Assembly: GCF_021295395.1 (NCBI RefSeq)
Contig: NZ_JAIWOU010000001.1
Coordinates: 189,001-253,000, forward strand
Origin: Komagataeibacter sp. FNDCR2
Lineage (GTDB): Bacteria > Pseudomonadota > Alphaproteobacteria > Acetobacterales > Acetobacteraceae
Reading direction: 5' to 3'
Length of the DNA: 64,000 nt
The translations under genes were made by a program, and so were the position numbers. The notes under the pieces are model-generated. The model saw only the letters and a list, made by a program, of their open reading frames with translations. It had not been told where the DNA came from and did no database searches. Each line of letters starts with the position of its first letter. Within the stretch, counting starts at the first letter, position 1. Positions 17,462 through 26,016 of this stretch are shown one piece after another.

Positions 17462-18217
17462 ATGCGTGCAAGGCATGTGCTGGTTACAGGCGGTTCAAAG
17501 GACATAGGCCGTGAAATTGCCCGTAAAATGACGCTGAGCGGCGATATCGTGACCGTTCTCGGTCGCTCGGATGCGCTGCTTGAGGCAGCGGTCAACGCGG
17601 GGGAGGCGCATCATTATGTCGTTGCCGATATTACGTGCGAAAAGGAACTGGATGACGCCTTCCATACGGCCGTGGCGAAGGCGGGAGCGATTGATGTCCT
17701 GATCAACAACGCCGGTGGTTCAGCCAGCGCCCGTTTTGCCGACATGACCATGGACGCGTTTGTGCAGGCATTCCGGCTGAACGTGCTGGGGGCGGCACGG
17801 CTGTGCCAGTTGGCGTTGCCATCCATGGTGGAAAGAAAGGACGGGCGCATCGTCAATGTCGCCTCCACGGCGGCGCTGCGCGGGTATACTTACGTCTCCC
17901 CCTATGTCACCGCCAAGCACGCCCTGCTGGGCCTGACCCGCTCGCTTGCGCTTGAATATGCGCGTCATGACATAACCGTAAACGCTGTCTGCCCGGGCTT
18001 TACGGAAAGTGACCTGGTGCGTGACAGCGTGGAACGCATCGTTAAGAAAAGTGGTCGCCCGGCGGATGATATCCGCACCGAATTTGCCCGTTTCAACCCC
18101 CGTGGCCGCCTTAACAGCGTGGAGGAAGTGGCCGTGGCGGTTGCCTTCCTGTGCGGTCGGGAAGCCGGGGCCATCAACGGCATTGCACTGCCCGTTGCCG
18201 GGGGAGAGGTGGGGTAA
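17462..18217 (+). CDS. short-chain dehydrogenase/reductase
   Basis: The 251-aa product is a classical SDR. It has TGGSKDIGREIARK as the cofactor loop (residues 9-22), NNAGG at about 83, catalytic S in VNVASTAALRG, and the YVTAKHALLGLTRSL stretch with catalytic Y and K. The C-terminal GGEVG end is normal. It likely oxidises or reduces an alicyclic intermediate after ring hydroxylation. A candidate operator lies just upstream, so it may start a second transcription unit with the RidA, OYE and transporter genes. Confidence 0.85.
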   Translation: MRARHVLVTGGSKDIGREIARKMTLSGDIVTVLGRSDALLEAAVNAGEAHHYVVADITCEKELDDAFHTAVAKAGAIDVLINNAGGSASARFADMTMDAFVQAFRLNVLGAARLCQLALPSMVERKDGRIVNVASTAALRGYTYVSPYVTAKHALLGLTRSLALEYARHDITVNAVCPGFTESDLVRDSVERIVKKSGRPADDIRTEFARFNPRGRLNSVEEVAVAVAFLCGREAGAINGIALPVAGGEVG

Positions 18218-18286
18218 GGCCCGCCCTGACCAGGCCGGTCTGTTCCCGGCCGGGAATTTTTCCATTTCATGCAGGTGAAAACAAAC

Positions 18287-18703
18287 ATGGATTCATGTCT
18301 GACAACAAAAACGGACCACAAGATCCTATTGCCCGACGGCTGGCCTGCGCCACGCGGGTATTCCCATGCCATTGCCGCGTCCGGGCGACTGCTGGTGCTG
18401 GGTGGCCAGATTGGCATAACCCCGCAGGGTGACATGCGCGACGGGTTCGTGGCGCAATGTGAACAGGCGCTGCAAAACATCTGCTGCCTGTTGAAAACGG
18501 CGGAGGCATTGCCCGAACACCTGGTGCGCATGACCTGGTTCGTCACGGACATAGCCGCCTATAATGCCAGCCTGCGCCCACTGGGGGCAGTGTACCGGCA
18601 GACAATGGGGCGGCATTATCCGGTCATGAGCCTGGTGCAGGTTGGCCGTCTGGTTGAACCCAAGGCCGTGGTGGAAATCGAGGCCACTGCCGTCATTCCG
18701 TAA
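18287..18703 (+). CDS. RidA family protein (enamine/imine deaminase type)
   Basis: The 138-aa product has the RidA (YjgF) fold: GYSHAIAASGRLLVLGGQIG near the N-terminus, QCEQALQNI as the central helix, and RPLGAVYRQTMGRHYPVMSLVQVG near the end. The ATG at 18287 is chosen because AGGTG lies upstream; an in-frame ATG at 18269 is possible. RidA proteins hydrolyse enamines and imines to ketones and ammonia. If the main enzyme makes an amino-cyclohexene carboxyl-CoA, a RidA protein is the expected deaminating partner. That role is inference. Confidence 0.8.
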   Translation: MDSCLTTKTDHKILLPDGWPAPRGYSHAIAASGRLLVLGGQIGITPQGDMRDGFVAQCEQALQNICCLLKTAEALPEHLVRMTWFVTDIAAYNASLRPLGAVYRQTMGRHYPVMSLVQVGRLVEPKAVVEIEATAVIP

Positions 18704-18722
18704 TATGGAACAACGCAACTGA

Positions 18723-18770
18723 ATAATAACGTCCGCCGCACTGCGAATATTGTTGCGAAACCGTTATTAT
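18723..18770. other. inverted repeat between RidA and OYE genes
   Basis: ATAATAACG at 18723-18731 and CGTTATTAT at 18762-18770 are exact inverted repeats 30 bases apart. They could form a long-loop hairpin or bracket a promoter for the next gene. Confidence 0.3.
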
Positions 18771-18825
18771 AACGCATATTCAGGTTCTTCGGGTATGAAC
18801 GCGGTCAGGGAAGGCACAGGGCAGG

Positions 18826-20256
18826 ATGTGGAAACCATCGGAACGAATTCAGTGGCGGTCCCATACGCCTGTCGCGTCCACTGCCGCGGTAGAGTCCCCG
18901 TTTTTCAAACCTGTTGAAGTAAACAGGTTCACCCTGAAAACCAGAAGCTGGTACCCCGCCGTCGTAAGCTGGCGGGCGAGTGAGGATGGCCATGTCACTC
19001 CCTCTACCCTTGCATGGTACAGGCGCATCGCCATGGGGCGGCCCGGCGCGATCGTGGTGGAGGCGGCAGGGATAAGGGATATCCCCAGCGGCCCGCTTTT
19101 GCGCCTGTCCCATGACAGATACGTGGCGGGCATGGCGGAACTGGTCGCGGCCATTCGTGAAGCCAGCGGGGGAGAGACCAGGGTTTTCGTTCAGCTAATC
19201 GATTTCCTGAACATCCGTCGCAGGCCGGCCCCGGATCGTTTCCTGACACGTTTTCTGGCCATAACCGATCGTCACCGGGCATTGCTTGGCGAGACGGACG
19301 ACACGATCATCCGCGACCGCCTGAAAAACATGGATCGGGCCGAGCTTGAAACCATTCTGGATCCCCGCGAACGCGAAGCACTGGATTACGGTGCGCGGGA
19401 GCGGATAACGGATGTGCATCTTCCGTGGATAAGGGACCTGCCGGATGTCCTGCCGGACCTGTTCGCCACGGCGGCCTTACGGGCGCGGGATGCCGGTTTT
19501 GACGGGGTGGAACTGCATTACGCCCATGCCTATACCATGGCTTCGTTCCTGTCCGCGCTGAATACGCGTGGGGACGGGTGGGGCCGAACGCGCGAAGGGC
19601 GTGTCAGGCTGGCTGAAGCCGTGCTGGACAGGGTGCGTGGGCAGGTGGGGCCTGACTACCTGGTCGGCTGCCGCCTGCTGGCCGAAGAATGTATTGCGGG
19701 TGGCGGCACGGTGGATGACGCCGCCTGGTTTTCAAAAAAACTGGCGGCGCGCGGTCTTGATTTTCTCTCGCTCTCCCGGGGTGGAAAGTTTGAAGACGCG
19801 CTTCAGCCACGGGTAAACGAGGCAGCCTATCCCTATACCGGCCCGAGCGGATATGAATGCATTCCCCATGCAATTTCAGATTCCTTCGGGCCGTTTGGCC
19901 GCAACGCAAAGGCATCCCACTTCATCCGGGCACAGCTTCGTAGCGCCGGTTTTGATACACCCGTCATCTGTGCCGGTGGGGTCCATACCGTGGATATGGC
20001 GGAAACGATGCTGGCGAACGGCACATGCGATGTGGTTGCCAGCGCACGGCAGTTCATGGCGGATCCGGACTGGCTGCTCAAGGCGCGCGATGGCCGTGCC
20101 GACAGCATACGTGTCTGTAAATACACGAATTACTGTGAAGGACTGGACCAGAAGCATAAGGCCGTGACCTGTCGGTTATGGGATCGTACCGCCCTGGACA
20201 GTCCCGGCACACGGCTTTCCGCCGATGGGAAACGGCGGCTTGAGGCGCCGGTATGA
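18826..20256 (+). CDS. Old Yellow Enzyme family NADH:flavin oxidoreductase
   Basis: The 476-aa product is an FMN-binding TIM barrel. It has a RIAMGRPGAIVVEAAGI strand, FDGVELHYAHAYTMASFLS with the substrate-binding H/N-type residues, and a closing phosphate-binding region around VICAGGVHTVDMAETMLANG. The ending SIRVCKYTNYCEGLDQ has cysteines, but without the spacing of the 4Fe-4S enoate reductases. It shares its fold with the second half of the protein at 14983 but is not a close copy. It probably reduces an enone intermediate. The start is uncertain within the first 30 codons. Confidence 0.8.
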   Translation: MWKPSERIQWRSHTPVASTAAVESPFFKPVEVNRFTLKTRSWYPAVVSWRASEDGHVTPSTLAWYRRIAMGRPGAIVVEAAGIRDIPSGPLLRLSHDRYVAGMAELVAAIREASGGETRVFVQLIDFLNIRRRPAPDRFLTRFLAITDRHRALLGETDDTIIRDRLKNMDRAELETILDPREREALDYGARERITDVHLPWIRDLPDVLPDLFATAALRARDAGFDGVELHYAHAYTMASFLSALNTRGDGWGRTREGRVRLAEAVLDRVRGQVGPDYLVGCRLLAEECIAGGGTVDDAAWFSKKLAARGLDFLSLSRGGKFEDALQPRVNEAAYPYTGPSGYECIPHAISDSFGPFGRNAKASHFIRAQLRSAGFDTPVICAGGVHTVDMAETMLANGTCDVVASARQFMADPDWLLKARDGRADSIRVCKYTNYCEGLDQKHKAVTCRLWDRTALDSPGTRLSADGKRRLEAPV

Positions 20257-20350
20257 CCCGTGCACGGCTCTGTTCGCCTCTCATCCCGTCCTGTTCCTGA
20301 CGAGATTTCTTTCCGGATATAAAACTGCCCTCATACCTGGAGTATTCAGT

Positions 20351-21658
20351 GTGGAACGTGGACTGTTGCGGCAATTCAACATCATTCTGCCAATACTGGC
20401 GTCATCTATTGGCAATGCGCTGCAATTTTATGATTTTTTCCTGTACGGGCTGGCATCGGCGCTGGTCTTCGGTCCGTCCTTTTTCCCCCTGAGCAATCCC
20501 ATACTCAGCACCAGCGGTGCTTTTGTGGGCTATGCGGTGGGCTTTGTGTCACGGCCGCTGGGGGGGATCGTATTCGGTTCGATCGGTGACCGGTACGGTC
20601 GCAAGACCACACTGACATGGACGCTGTCACTCATGGGTGGGGCGACATTCCTGATCGGCCTGCTGCCAACCTACCAGCAGGCCGGCATTATCGCCCCCAT
20701 TGCCCTGATTACGCTGCGCCTGATCCAGGGCTTTGCGGCGGGAGGGGAATGGAGTGGTGGAATCCTTATGGCGACGGAAAACGCCCCCCCGAAGCGACAG
20801 GGGTTTTATGGCGCATGGAGCCAGGCGGGCGTTGGGGTGGGCTTTATACTCTCATCGGGGCTGTTTTTTCTTTTCCGCGCCATCAGTGGCGACCAGTTCC
20901 TGAACTGGGGGTGGCGTCTGCCATTCCTGGTCAGCATCCTTGTCGTCGTGCTTGGCATCCTGATCCGGCTGAAGGTGAGCGACACCGCGGAATTCACCCG
21001 ATCGGCCGCAAAAAGTAGCGCCCAGGCTCCCATGATGGACGTGGTCCGCGGTTACAAGATGTCGGTCCTTGCCGCCTCATCGCTGATCCTGTCCGAGATG
21101 ATCTATATCCTCCTGACCACAACGGTCTCGTTATCCTATGGCGCATGGCTGCATGTGAATGAAAGCATCCTGATTGCGTCCGTTTTTGTATCCATGACCG
21201 CTGATACGGTCATGATGATCATGTTCGGAAAACTGGCGGACATACTGGGCGCTCCGGTTGTTTACGGACTGGGCATACTGTGTTCCGTTATTTCCATATA
21301 CCCGTTTTTCTTGTCGGTCGGCACGGGTAATCCGTATGTCATCATGGCCGCCTTTGTCATTACGAATGGCGTTTTTCATGCCGCCATGATTGGCACGCAG
21401 CCTGGCCTGCTCACCGCGCTGTTCCCGGTCCATGTGCGCTCATCCGGCCTGGCGCTGGGGCAATCCATCGCATCGGTTATCGTGGGGTTTGTTCCTCTCA
21501 TCTCTACAACGATCCTGTACAGGACCGGGTCTTTTAACGGTGTGATTGTCATATTCTATGTCGTGTCCGTCATCTCCTTCTGTGGCCTTGTCCTGACATG
21601 TAAAAAAATGTCCTCCTTTTCCGTAAGGGCCGTGAAACACACGTCGTGCCTGGATTAA
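20351..21658 (+). CDS. MFS transporter, metabolite:H+ symporter type
   Basis: The ~435-aa inner-membrane protein starts VERGLLRQFNIILPILASSI. It then has NALQFYDFFLYGLAS in TM1 and GSIGDRYGRKTTL in the loop 2-3 signature. LRLIQGFAAGGEWSGG in TM4 is typical of the MHS family (dicarboxylate, aromatic acid and betaine symporters). The frame is open from 20225, overlapping the OYE gene, but the GTG at 20351 has GGAG 8 bases upstream and gives the normal family N-terminus. It is the likely importer of the pathway's substrate. Confidence 0.85.
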   Translation: MERGLLRQFNIILPILASSIGNALQFYDFFLYGLASALVFGPSFFPLSNPILSTSGAFVGYAVGFVSRPLGGIVFGSIGDRYGRKTTLTWTLSLMGGATFLIGLLPTYQQAGIIAPIALITLRLIQGFAAGGEWSGGILMATENAPPKRQGFYGAWSQAGVGVGFILSSGLFFLFRAISGDQFLNWGWRLPFLVSILVVVLGILIRLKVSDTAEFTRSAAKSSAQAPMMDVVRGYKMSVLAASSLILSEMIYILLTTTVSLSYGAWLHVNESILIASVFVSMTADTVMMIMFGKLADILGAPVVYGLGILCSVISIYPFFLSVGTGNPYVIMAAFVITNGVFHAAMIGTQPGLLTALFPVHVRSSGLALGQSIASVIVGFVPLISTTILYRTGSFNGVIVIFYVVSVISFCGLVLTCKKMSSFSVRAVKHTSCLD

Positions 21659-21696
21659 ATATTCTCTTTTTCCTCTTTCATCCGGATATGTAAAAC

Positions 21697-22782
21697 ATGA
21701 GTAACAACATGAAAAATTACGGCGCACGGATTATCCGGAACGGGTCATATGACAGCGCAAGGGCCCTGCATGTTGTGGATTCCCATACCTGCGGCCAGAC
21801 AACACGTGTGATCATGGAAAGCGGTGAGAACCTTGCGGACATGGCCCCCACCACAGCCAGGGCGCATTTCAGGACGCAGGCTGACTGGGTCCGGCGCATG
21901 GCGGTACTGGAACCACGCGGCCACCGGTCAATGTTCGCCGCCGCGCTGATCGCACCCAGGACCGCCGGTGAACCCTTTGGGGTCGTATTCATGGATGCAA
22001 ACGGTTACCCGGATATGTGCGGGCATGCCACGATCGGTGTCGTGACGACCTTGTGCGAACTGGGGCTGATCCCCGCGATCGACCTGCACACGGACGGACA
22101 TTTCCAGCTTCCACTCCTGACCCCGGTGGGTACTCTGGAGATAGAAGTGGAAATAAAGGCCGGTCGGTGCCATGCCGTTTCCTTCCAGATTCCCCGGGCA
22201 TATTATATTGGATCTGTTGAGGTCGATCTCGGCCATGGTAAAAAAACAACTGTGGAGATCGCCTATGGCGGCCAGTATTATGGCTTTGTTGAATCGGGCA
22301 GTGTCGGTCTGTCCGTTCAACCGGACCTGATGGATGAGTTGATTGAAAAAGCAAAATTCATCCGTCAGGAACTGGGCAGGACATCCACCTTACCCGATCC
22401 CCTGACGGGTGCTGTGCCATCGGTGGGCAATATCGTCTGGACAGATGAACCACGGGGGGAGGGGGCCGATGGCCTGAATGTTCCGGTTTCCAGCGCCCAC
22501 TCCTTTGACCGCTCACCCTGCGGAACGGCCACATGCGCCAGAATGGCGGTCAGGGTAGCAAAAGGCTTACTAAAGGTAGGGGATGACTTCGTTAATGAAA
22601 GCATCATGGGAACATATTATCGTGGCAGGATTGTAAGGGAACAGCGCGAAGGAGGCTGCACCTACCTTGTGCCACGTGTAACCGGGTCCGCCTGGATTAC
22701 CGCCGTGTCCCAACTGGTCGTCTCGAAATATGATCCGCTGGGCAACGGTTTTCTTATCGGGGGCGGCAAGGCCGTGCTGTAA
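21697..22782 (+). CDS. proline racemase family protein, probable 4-hydroxyproline epimerase or racemase
   Basis: The 361-aa product has both catalytic cysteines of the epimerase/racemase group: C108 in DMCGHATIG and C275 in SPCGTATCA. The dehydratase subgroup has threonine at the second site, so an epimerase or racemase is favoured. HVVDSHTCGQTTRV near the N-terminus is the family start. It lies 38 bases after the MFS gene and probably shares its transcript. The hairpin after the gene ends the operon. Substrate could be trans-4-hydroxyproline, proline or a related imino acid. Confidence 0.85.
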   Translation: MSNNMKNYGARIIRNGSYDSARALHVVDSHTCGQTTRVIMESGENLADMAPTTARAHFRTQADWVRRMAVLEPRGHRSMFAAALIAPRTAGEPFGVVFMDANGYPDMCGHATIGVVTTLCELGLIPAIDLHTDGHFQLPLLTPVGTLEIEVEIKAGRCHAVSFQIPRAYYIGSVEVDLGHGKKTTVEIAYGGQYYGFVESGSVGLSVQPDLMDELIEKAKFIRQELGRTSTLPDPLTGAVPSVGNIVWTDEPRGEGADGLNVPVSSAHSFDRSPCGTATCARMAVRVAKGLLKVGDDFVNESIMGTYYRGRIVREQREGGCTYLVPRVTGSAWITAVSQLVVSKYDPLGNGFLIGGGKAVL

Positions 22783-22796
22783 CGCGTAATAACGGC

Positions 22797-22839
22797 GTAT
22801 CCAGCCCCATGGCTCCGCCTGCGCATGGGGTCTGGATAC
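22797..22839. terminator. terminator-like hairpin
   Basis: GTATCCAGCCCCATG pairs with CATGGGGTCTGGATAC with one bulge. ATTTTAAAATAA follows. It lies 14 bases after the racemase-family stop codon. Confidence 0.65.
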
Positions 22840-23418
22840 TATTTTAAAATAACAGGTTTATAATAAATAATAGAAGCTCCCGGATTCTTCCTGAATCTCT
22901 GGGGAAAATCTTCCCCGGAAACGATCTTTTCATTGACATAATGTTTCGTAAACGGGTTCTTAAATCAGATATGTCATACAATCGCCTGGCCCAGAACAGA
23001 ACCGCATTGATATTACATATCGGTAAAGTAACGTTTTGACAAAAAACCGAATAGACTTGGGTCCAGCAGATATTCTGGTATTTTTGCAACATCACCCTGC
23101 GTAAAATTTCGGTCGTGGCGCGCTTTCTGTCACCACGTTTGAGCTAATATACTGAAATAAAATACTTTTGTTTCCCGTGTCTGGAAATTCACCACTGGCA
23201 TTTCCAGGAAAATACGTTTCTAGTTCGTATTGACTTAGACATAAGCTTCTCATACGATGTGTCCATATTCACGTGAAGAAAGACTTTACTCTCTACTCCA
23301 CGTCAATCCCGGTCGGTACAGCGCGGCCAGCCTCTCTTACACGCAACCGGGAAGTCCCCTTTTCTGAAGTCACGGCAACTACGTGCTTCTCATAACAGTA
23401 ATCAGGATGGAGAATTGG
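22840..23418. other. long non-coding leader before the TonB receptor
   Basis: About 580 bases hold no convincing gene on either strand. One minus-strand frame (22844-23095) has no family features. The stretch is richer in A+T than its neighbours and probably carries the promoter and leader of the receptor gene. I found no riboswitch or sigma-factor gene in it. Confidence 0.5.
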
Positions 23419-25815
23419 ATGCGTAACAGTAAGCTGCCGTTTCTTCTGTTCCTTTTGACAGGAATATCCACCGTCCCCATGTCAGGGTACGCTGCGACAA
23501 CGGCTGAAACACAAACAAAGTACAAGAAAACCACCCGGAACTCGGGTGAGGCGGAACAGCTTATCGTCACGGGCACCCGTACCACCAACCGCAAGCTCTA
23601 CCAGAGCCTGAGCCCGGTTGACGTGACCACCAAGCAGCAGATCCTGCGCACGGGCCAGACGAACCTGCGCGATGCCCTGATCGTGACATCGCCCTCCGTC
23701 ACCACACCGGCATTCGGCACCGGCGCGGGTGGCCTGACCGATGCCATATCGCTGCGCGGCCTGAACCCGGATGAGACGCTTATCCTGGTCGACGGGAAAA
23801 GACGCCACCCGACGGCCAATATCTATGCGTCCCCCGGCTCCCAGCAGGGATCGACCCCAACCGATCTTGATATGATCCCGATGTCCATGATCGATCATAT
23901 CGAAATACTGCGTGATGGCGCGGCCGCCCAATACGGGTCCGACGCCGTTGCCGGTGTGGTCAACATCATCCTGAAATCACAGGATCATGGCATCTCCGCC
24001 CAGAGCCTGCTTGGCAATTACGGCAACAACCAGGGCTTTACCGCGGGCGGTATGTTCAACGAGGGCTTCAAGATCGGCCATGGCGGCTCTCTTCAGCTCA
24101 GTTTTGACTACCGCCACCAGGATCCCACCCATCATGACGGCACGGATACGCGTTATAACGCCAAGGTTGACCGGCTGTTCGGCATCCCGGCCAGTGACCG
24201 CGAGGCGCTGGGCCTCAACTTCAACCTGCCGCTTACGGAGCACGTAACCTTTTACGGCAATGCAACCTATGCCCACAGGGATGCCAAGGCCTGGGCATTC
24301 TACCGCACCATGCCAAGCGGCTACCCCGGCATCTATCCCAATGGATACAGCCCGATCCAGACATCGGACGAAAATGACATGGGTGTGACCGCGGGCTTCA
24401 AGGGAGACAACTTCTTCGGTTTCTCGTGGGATGTCAGCAGCACGTACGGGTCGGACTGGTTCCATAGCGGCCTGGATCAGTCGATCAACCTGGACCTGCT
24501 ACAGGCCACGGGTACGTCCCCCAACACTTTCTCGATCGGCAATTACCGCAATGCGCAGTGGGTCAATAACGTTGATCTGCGGCGTTCGATCGCAGCGCCG
24601 TTCTTCGCGGCTCCGGTGGCGCTGGCGCTCGGGTTTGAAAACCGTAACGAGCAGTACGAGATGGGTGCGGGCGATGCCGCGTCGCTTTACGGCAACGGTG
24701 CGCAGGCGCTGCCTGGTTTGCCCGACGTCGCATCCGGCCTGCATGGGCGCCATATTTACGCGGGCTATGTGGATGTAAACTTCAAGCCGCTCAATAGGTG
24801 GGAAGTCGATCTGGCGGGCCGTCTGGAACATTATTCCGACGTGGGCAACGCGGTCAGCGGCAAGGTTTCCACCCGGTATGAGTTCAACAAGTGGGTTTCT
24901 ATCCGTGGCACGATCAGCAACGGTTTCCGTGCCCCGACGCTGGCGGAAGAATATTTCACCAACCTGAATGTCAGCCCGGAGGCCGCCAGTGGCGTGCTGG
25001 CCGTCAACTCGACGGCGGCGCGGTCACTGGGCGCCAAGGCGCTCAAGCCGGAACGCTCCACCAACCTCAGTGGCGGTATTGTCATCAACCCGCTGAAGAA
25101 GTTGCATATTGCCGCCGACGTCTATCAGATCAATATCCGTGACCGTATTGTGGAAGGCGGTTACGCATCTGGTACAGAGGCGCTGAACGCCATCGGCCTG
25201 TCCGGCATTCCGGTGCCGACCAGCCTTGATCCCTCGGCCGTTTCGGTCAACTATTTCACCAATGGGGCAAGCACACGCACGCAGGGGCTGGACATTACCG
25301 CAACCTACCTGACCGATTTCAAGAAGTATGGGCGTGTTGACTGGTCACTGGGCCTGAACCTGAACAGGACACGCGTATCGCACATGTCCTATAACAGTAA
25401 CGGCACACCCGTGCTGAATGCCCAGCAGGTTGCGTTCCTGACAACCACGACGCCGCGCAGCAAGATCATCATGTCCGGCCACTGGTCACTGGGCCGCTTT
25501 GACGCAACGCTGCGTGAAACGCGCTGGGGTTCCGTTACTGATGAAATGCAATATACAACAGGCCCGAATGCGTGGTCGGTCAATACTTTCTTTCCGTTCG
25601 AAGCCAAGCCGCGCTGGGTTACCGATCTCGAATTCGGTTACGCGGCAACGCGGAACCTGCATCTGGCCATTGGCGGGAACAACATTTTCAATACCCACCC
25701 GACCGAAGTGCCGGCACAGGGACGTGCCTATGGTGTGACCAAATATGATTACTATGCCTCGCAGTTAGCCTTTAACGGTGGCTTCTATTACTTCCGTGCG
25801 GACATGAAGTTCTAA
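23419..25815 (+). CDS. TonB-dependent outer membrane receptor
   Basis: The ~798-aa product has a signal peptide (MRNSKLPFLLFLLTGISTVP) and a TonB-box-like stretch (EQLIVTGTRT). The plug domain has ISLRGLNPDETLILVDGKRR and IEILRDGAAAQYGSDAVAGV, and the barrel closes with YYFRADMKF, ending in the aromatic needed for outer-membrane insertion. ATG 23419 follows GGAG by 6 bases; upstream in-frame ATGs lack such a site. It imports a siderophore or sugar ligand. The GH3 gene on the same strand 200 bases further suggests a glycoside or oligosaccharide, but this is not proven. Confidence 0.9.
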   Translation: MRNSKLPFLLFLLTGISTVPMSGYAATTAETQTKYKKTTRNSGEAEQLIVTGTRTTNRKLYQSLSPVDVTTKQQILRTGQTNLRDALIVTSPSVTTPAFGTGAGGLTDAISLRGLNPDETLILVDGKRRHPTANIYASPGSQQGSTPTDLDMIPMSMIDHIEILRDGAAAQYGSDAVAGVVNIILKSQDHGISAQSLLGNYGNNQGFTAGGMFNEGFKIGHGGSLQLSFDYRHQDPTHHDGTDTRYNAKVDRLFGIPASDREALGLNFNLPLTEHVTFYGNATYAHRDAKAWAFYRTMPSGYPGIYPNGYSPIQTSDENDMGVTAGFKGDNFFGFSWDVSSTYGSDWFHSGLDQSINLDLLQATGTSPNTFSIGNYRNAQWVNNVDLRRSIAAPFFAAPVALALGFENRNEQYEMGAGDAASLYGNGAQALPGLPDVASGLHGRHIYAGYVDVNFKPLNRWEVDLAGRLEHYSDVGNAVSGKVSTRYEFNKWVSIRGTISNGFRAPTLAEEYFTNLNVSPEAASGVLAVNSTAARSLGAKALKPERSTNLSGGIVINPLKKLHIAADVYQINIRDRIVEGGYASGTEALNAIGLSGIPVPTSLDPSAVSVNYFTNGASTRTQGLDITATYLTDFKKYGRVDWSLGLNLNRTRVSHMSYNSNGTPVLNAQQVAFLTTTTPRSKIIMSGHWSLGRFDATLRETRWGSVTDEMQYTTGPNAWSVNTFFPFEAKPRWVTDLEFGYAATRNLHLAIGGNNIFNTHPTEVPAQGRAYGVTKYDYYASQLAFNGGFYYFRADMKF

Positions 25816-25847
25816 AAAACCTCATATCCACCACGAACACGGTCCGT

Positions 25848-25894
25848 GTCCTGCCGGAGAGCCCGCCTTCTATTGAGTGGACTCCGTGCAGGAC
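25848..25894. other. hairpin between receptor and GH3 genes
   Basis: GTCCTGCCGGAG and CTCCGTGCAGGAC pair with one bulged base. It may reduce read-through from the receptor gene into the GH3 gene. No T-run follows. Confidence 0.4.
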
Positions 25895-26016
25895 CGGATT
25901 TCCTACGCCATCTGCTACGGGAAATCCTTCGGGACGGACGGTACCATGCGCCTGATCGGAAAAGTCCGGTCAGGTACAGGTATGTATACGGTACAATACT
26001 AAAAAGGGACAGGTAC

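Noticed and set aside
22844-23095. 83-codon minus-strand frame before the TonB receptor, considered as an anti-sigma or small regulatory gene
   Set aside because: It has no family motif, no ribosome site and a composition that does not look coding.
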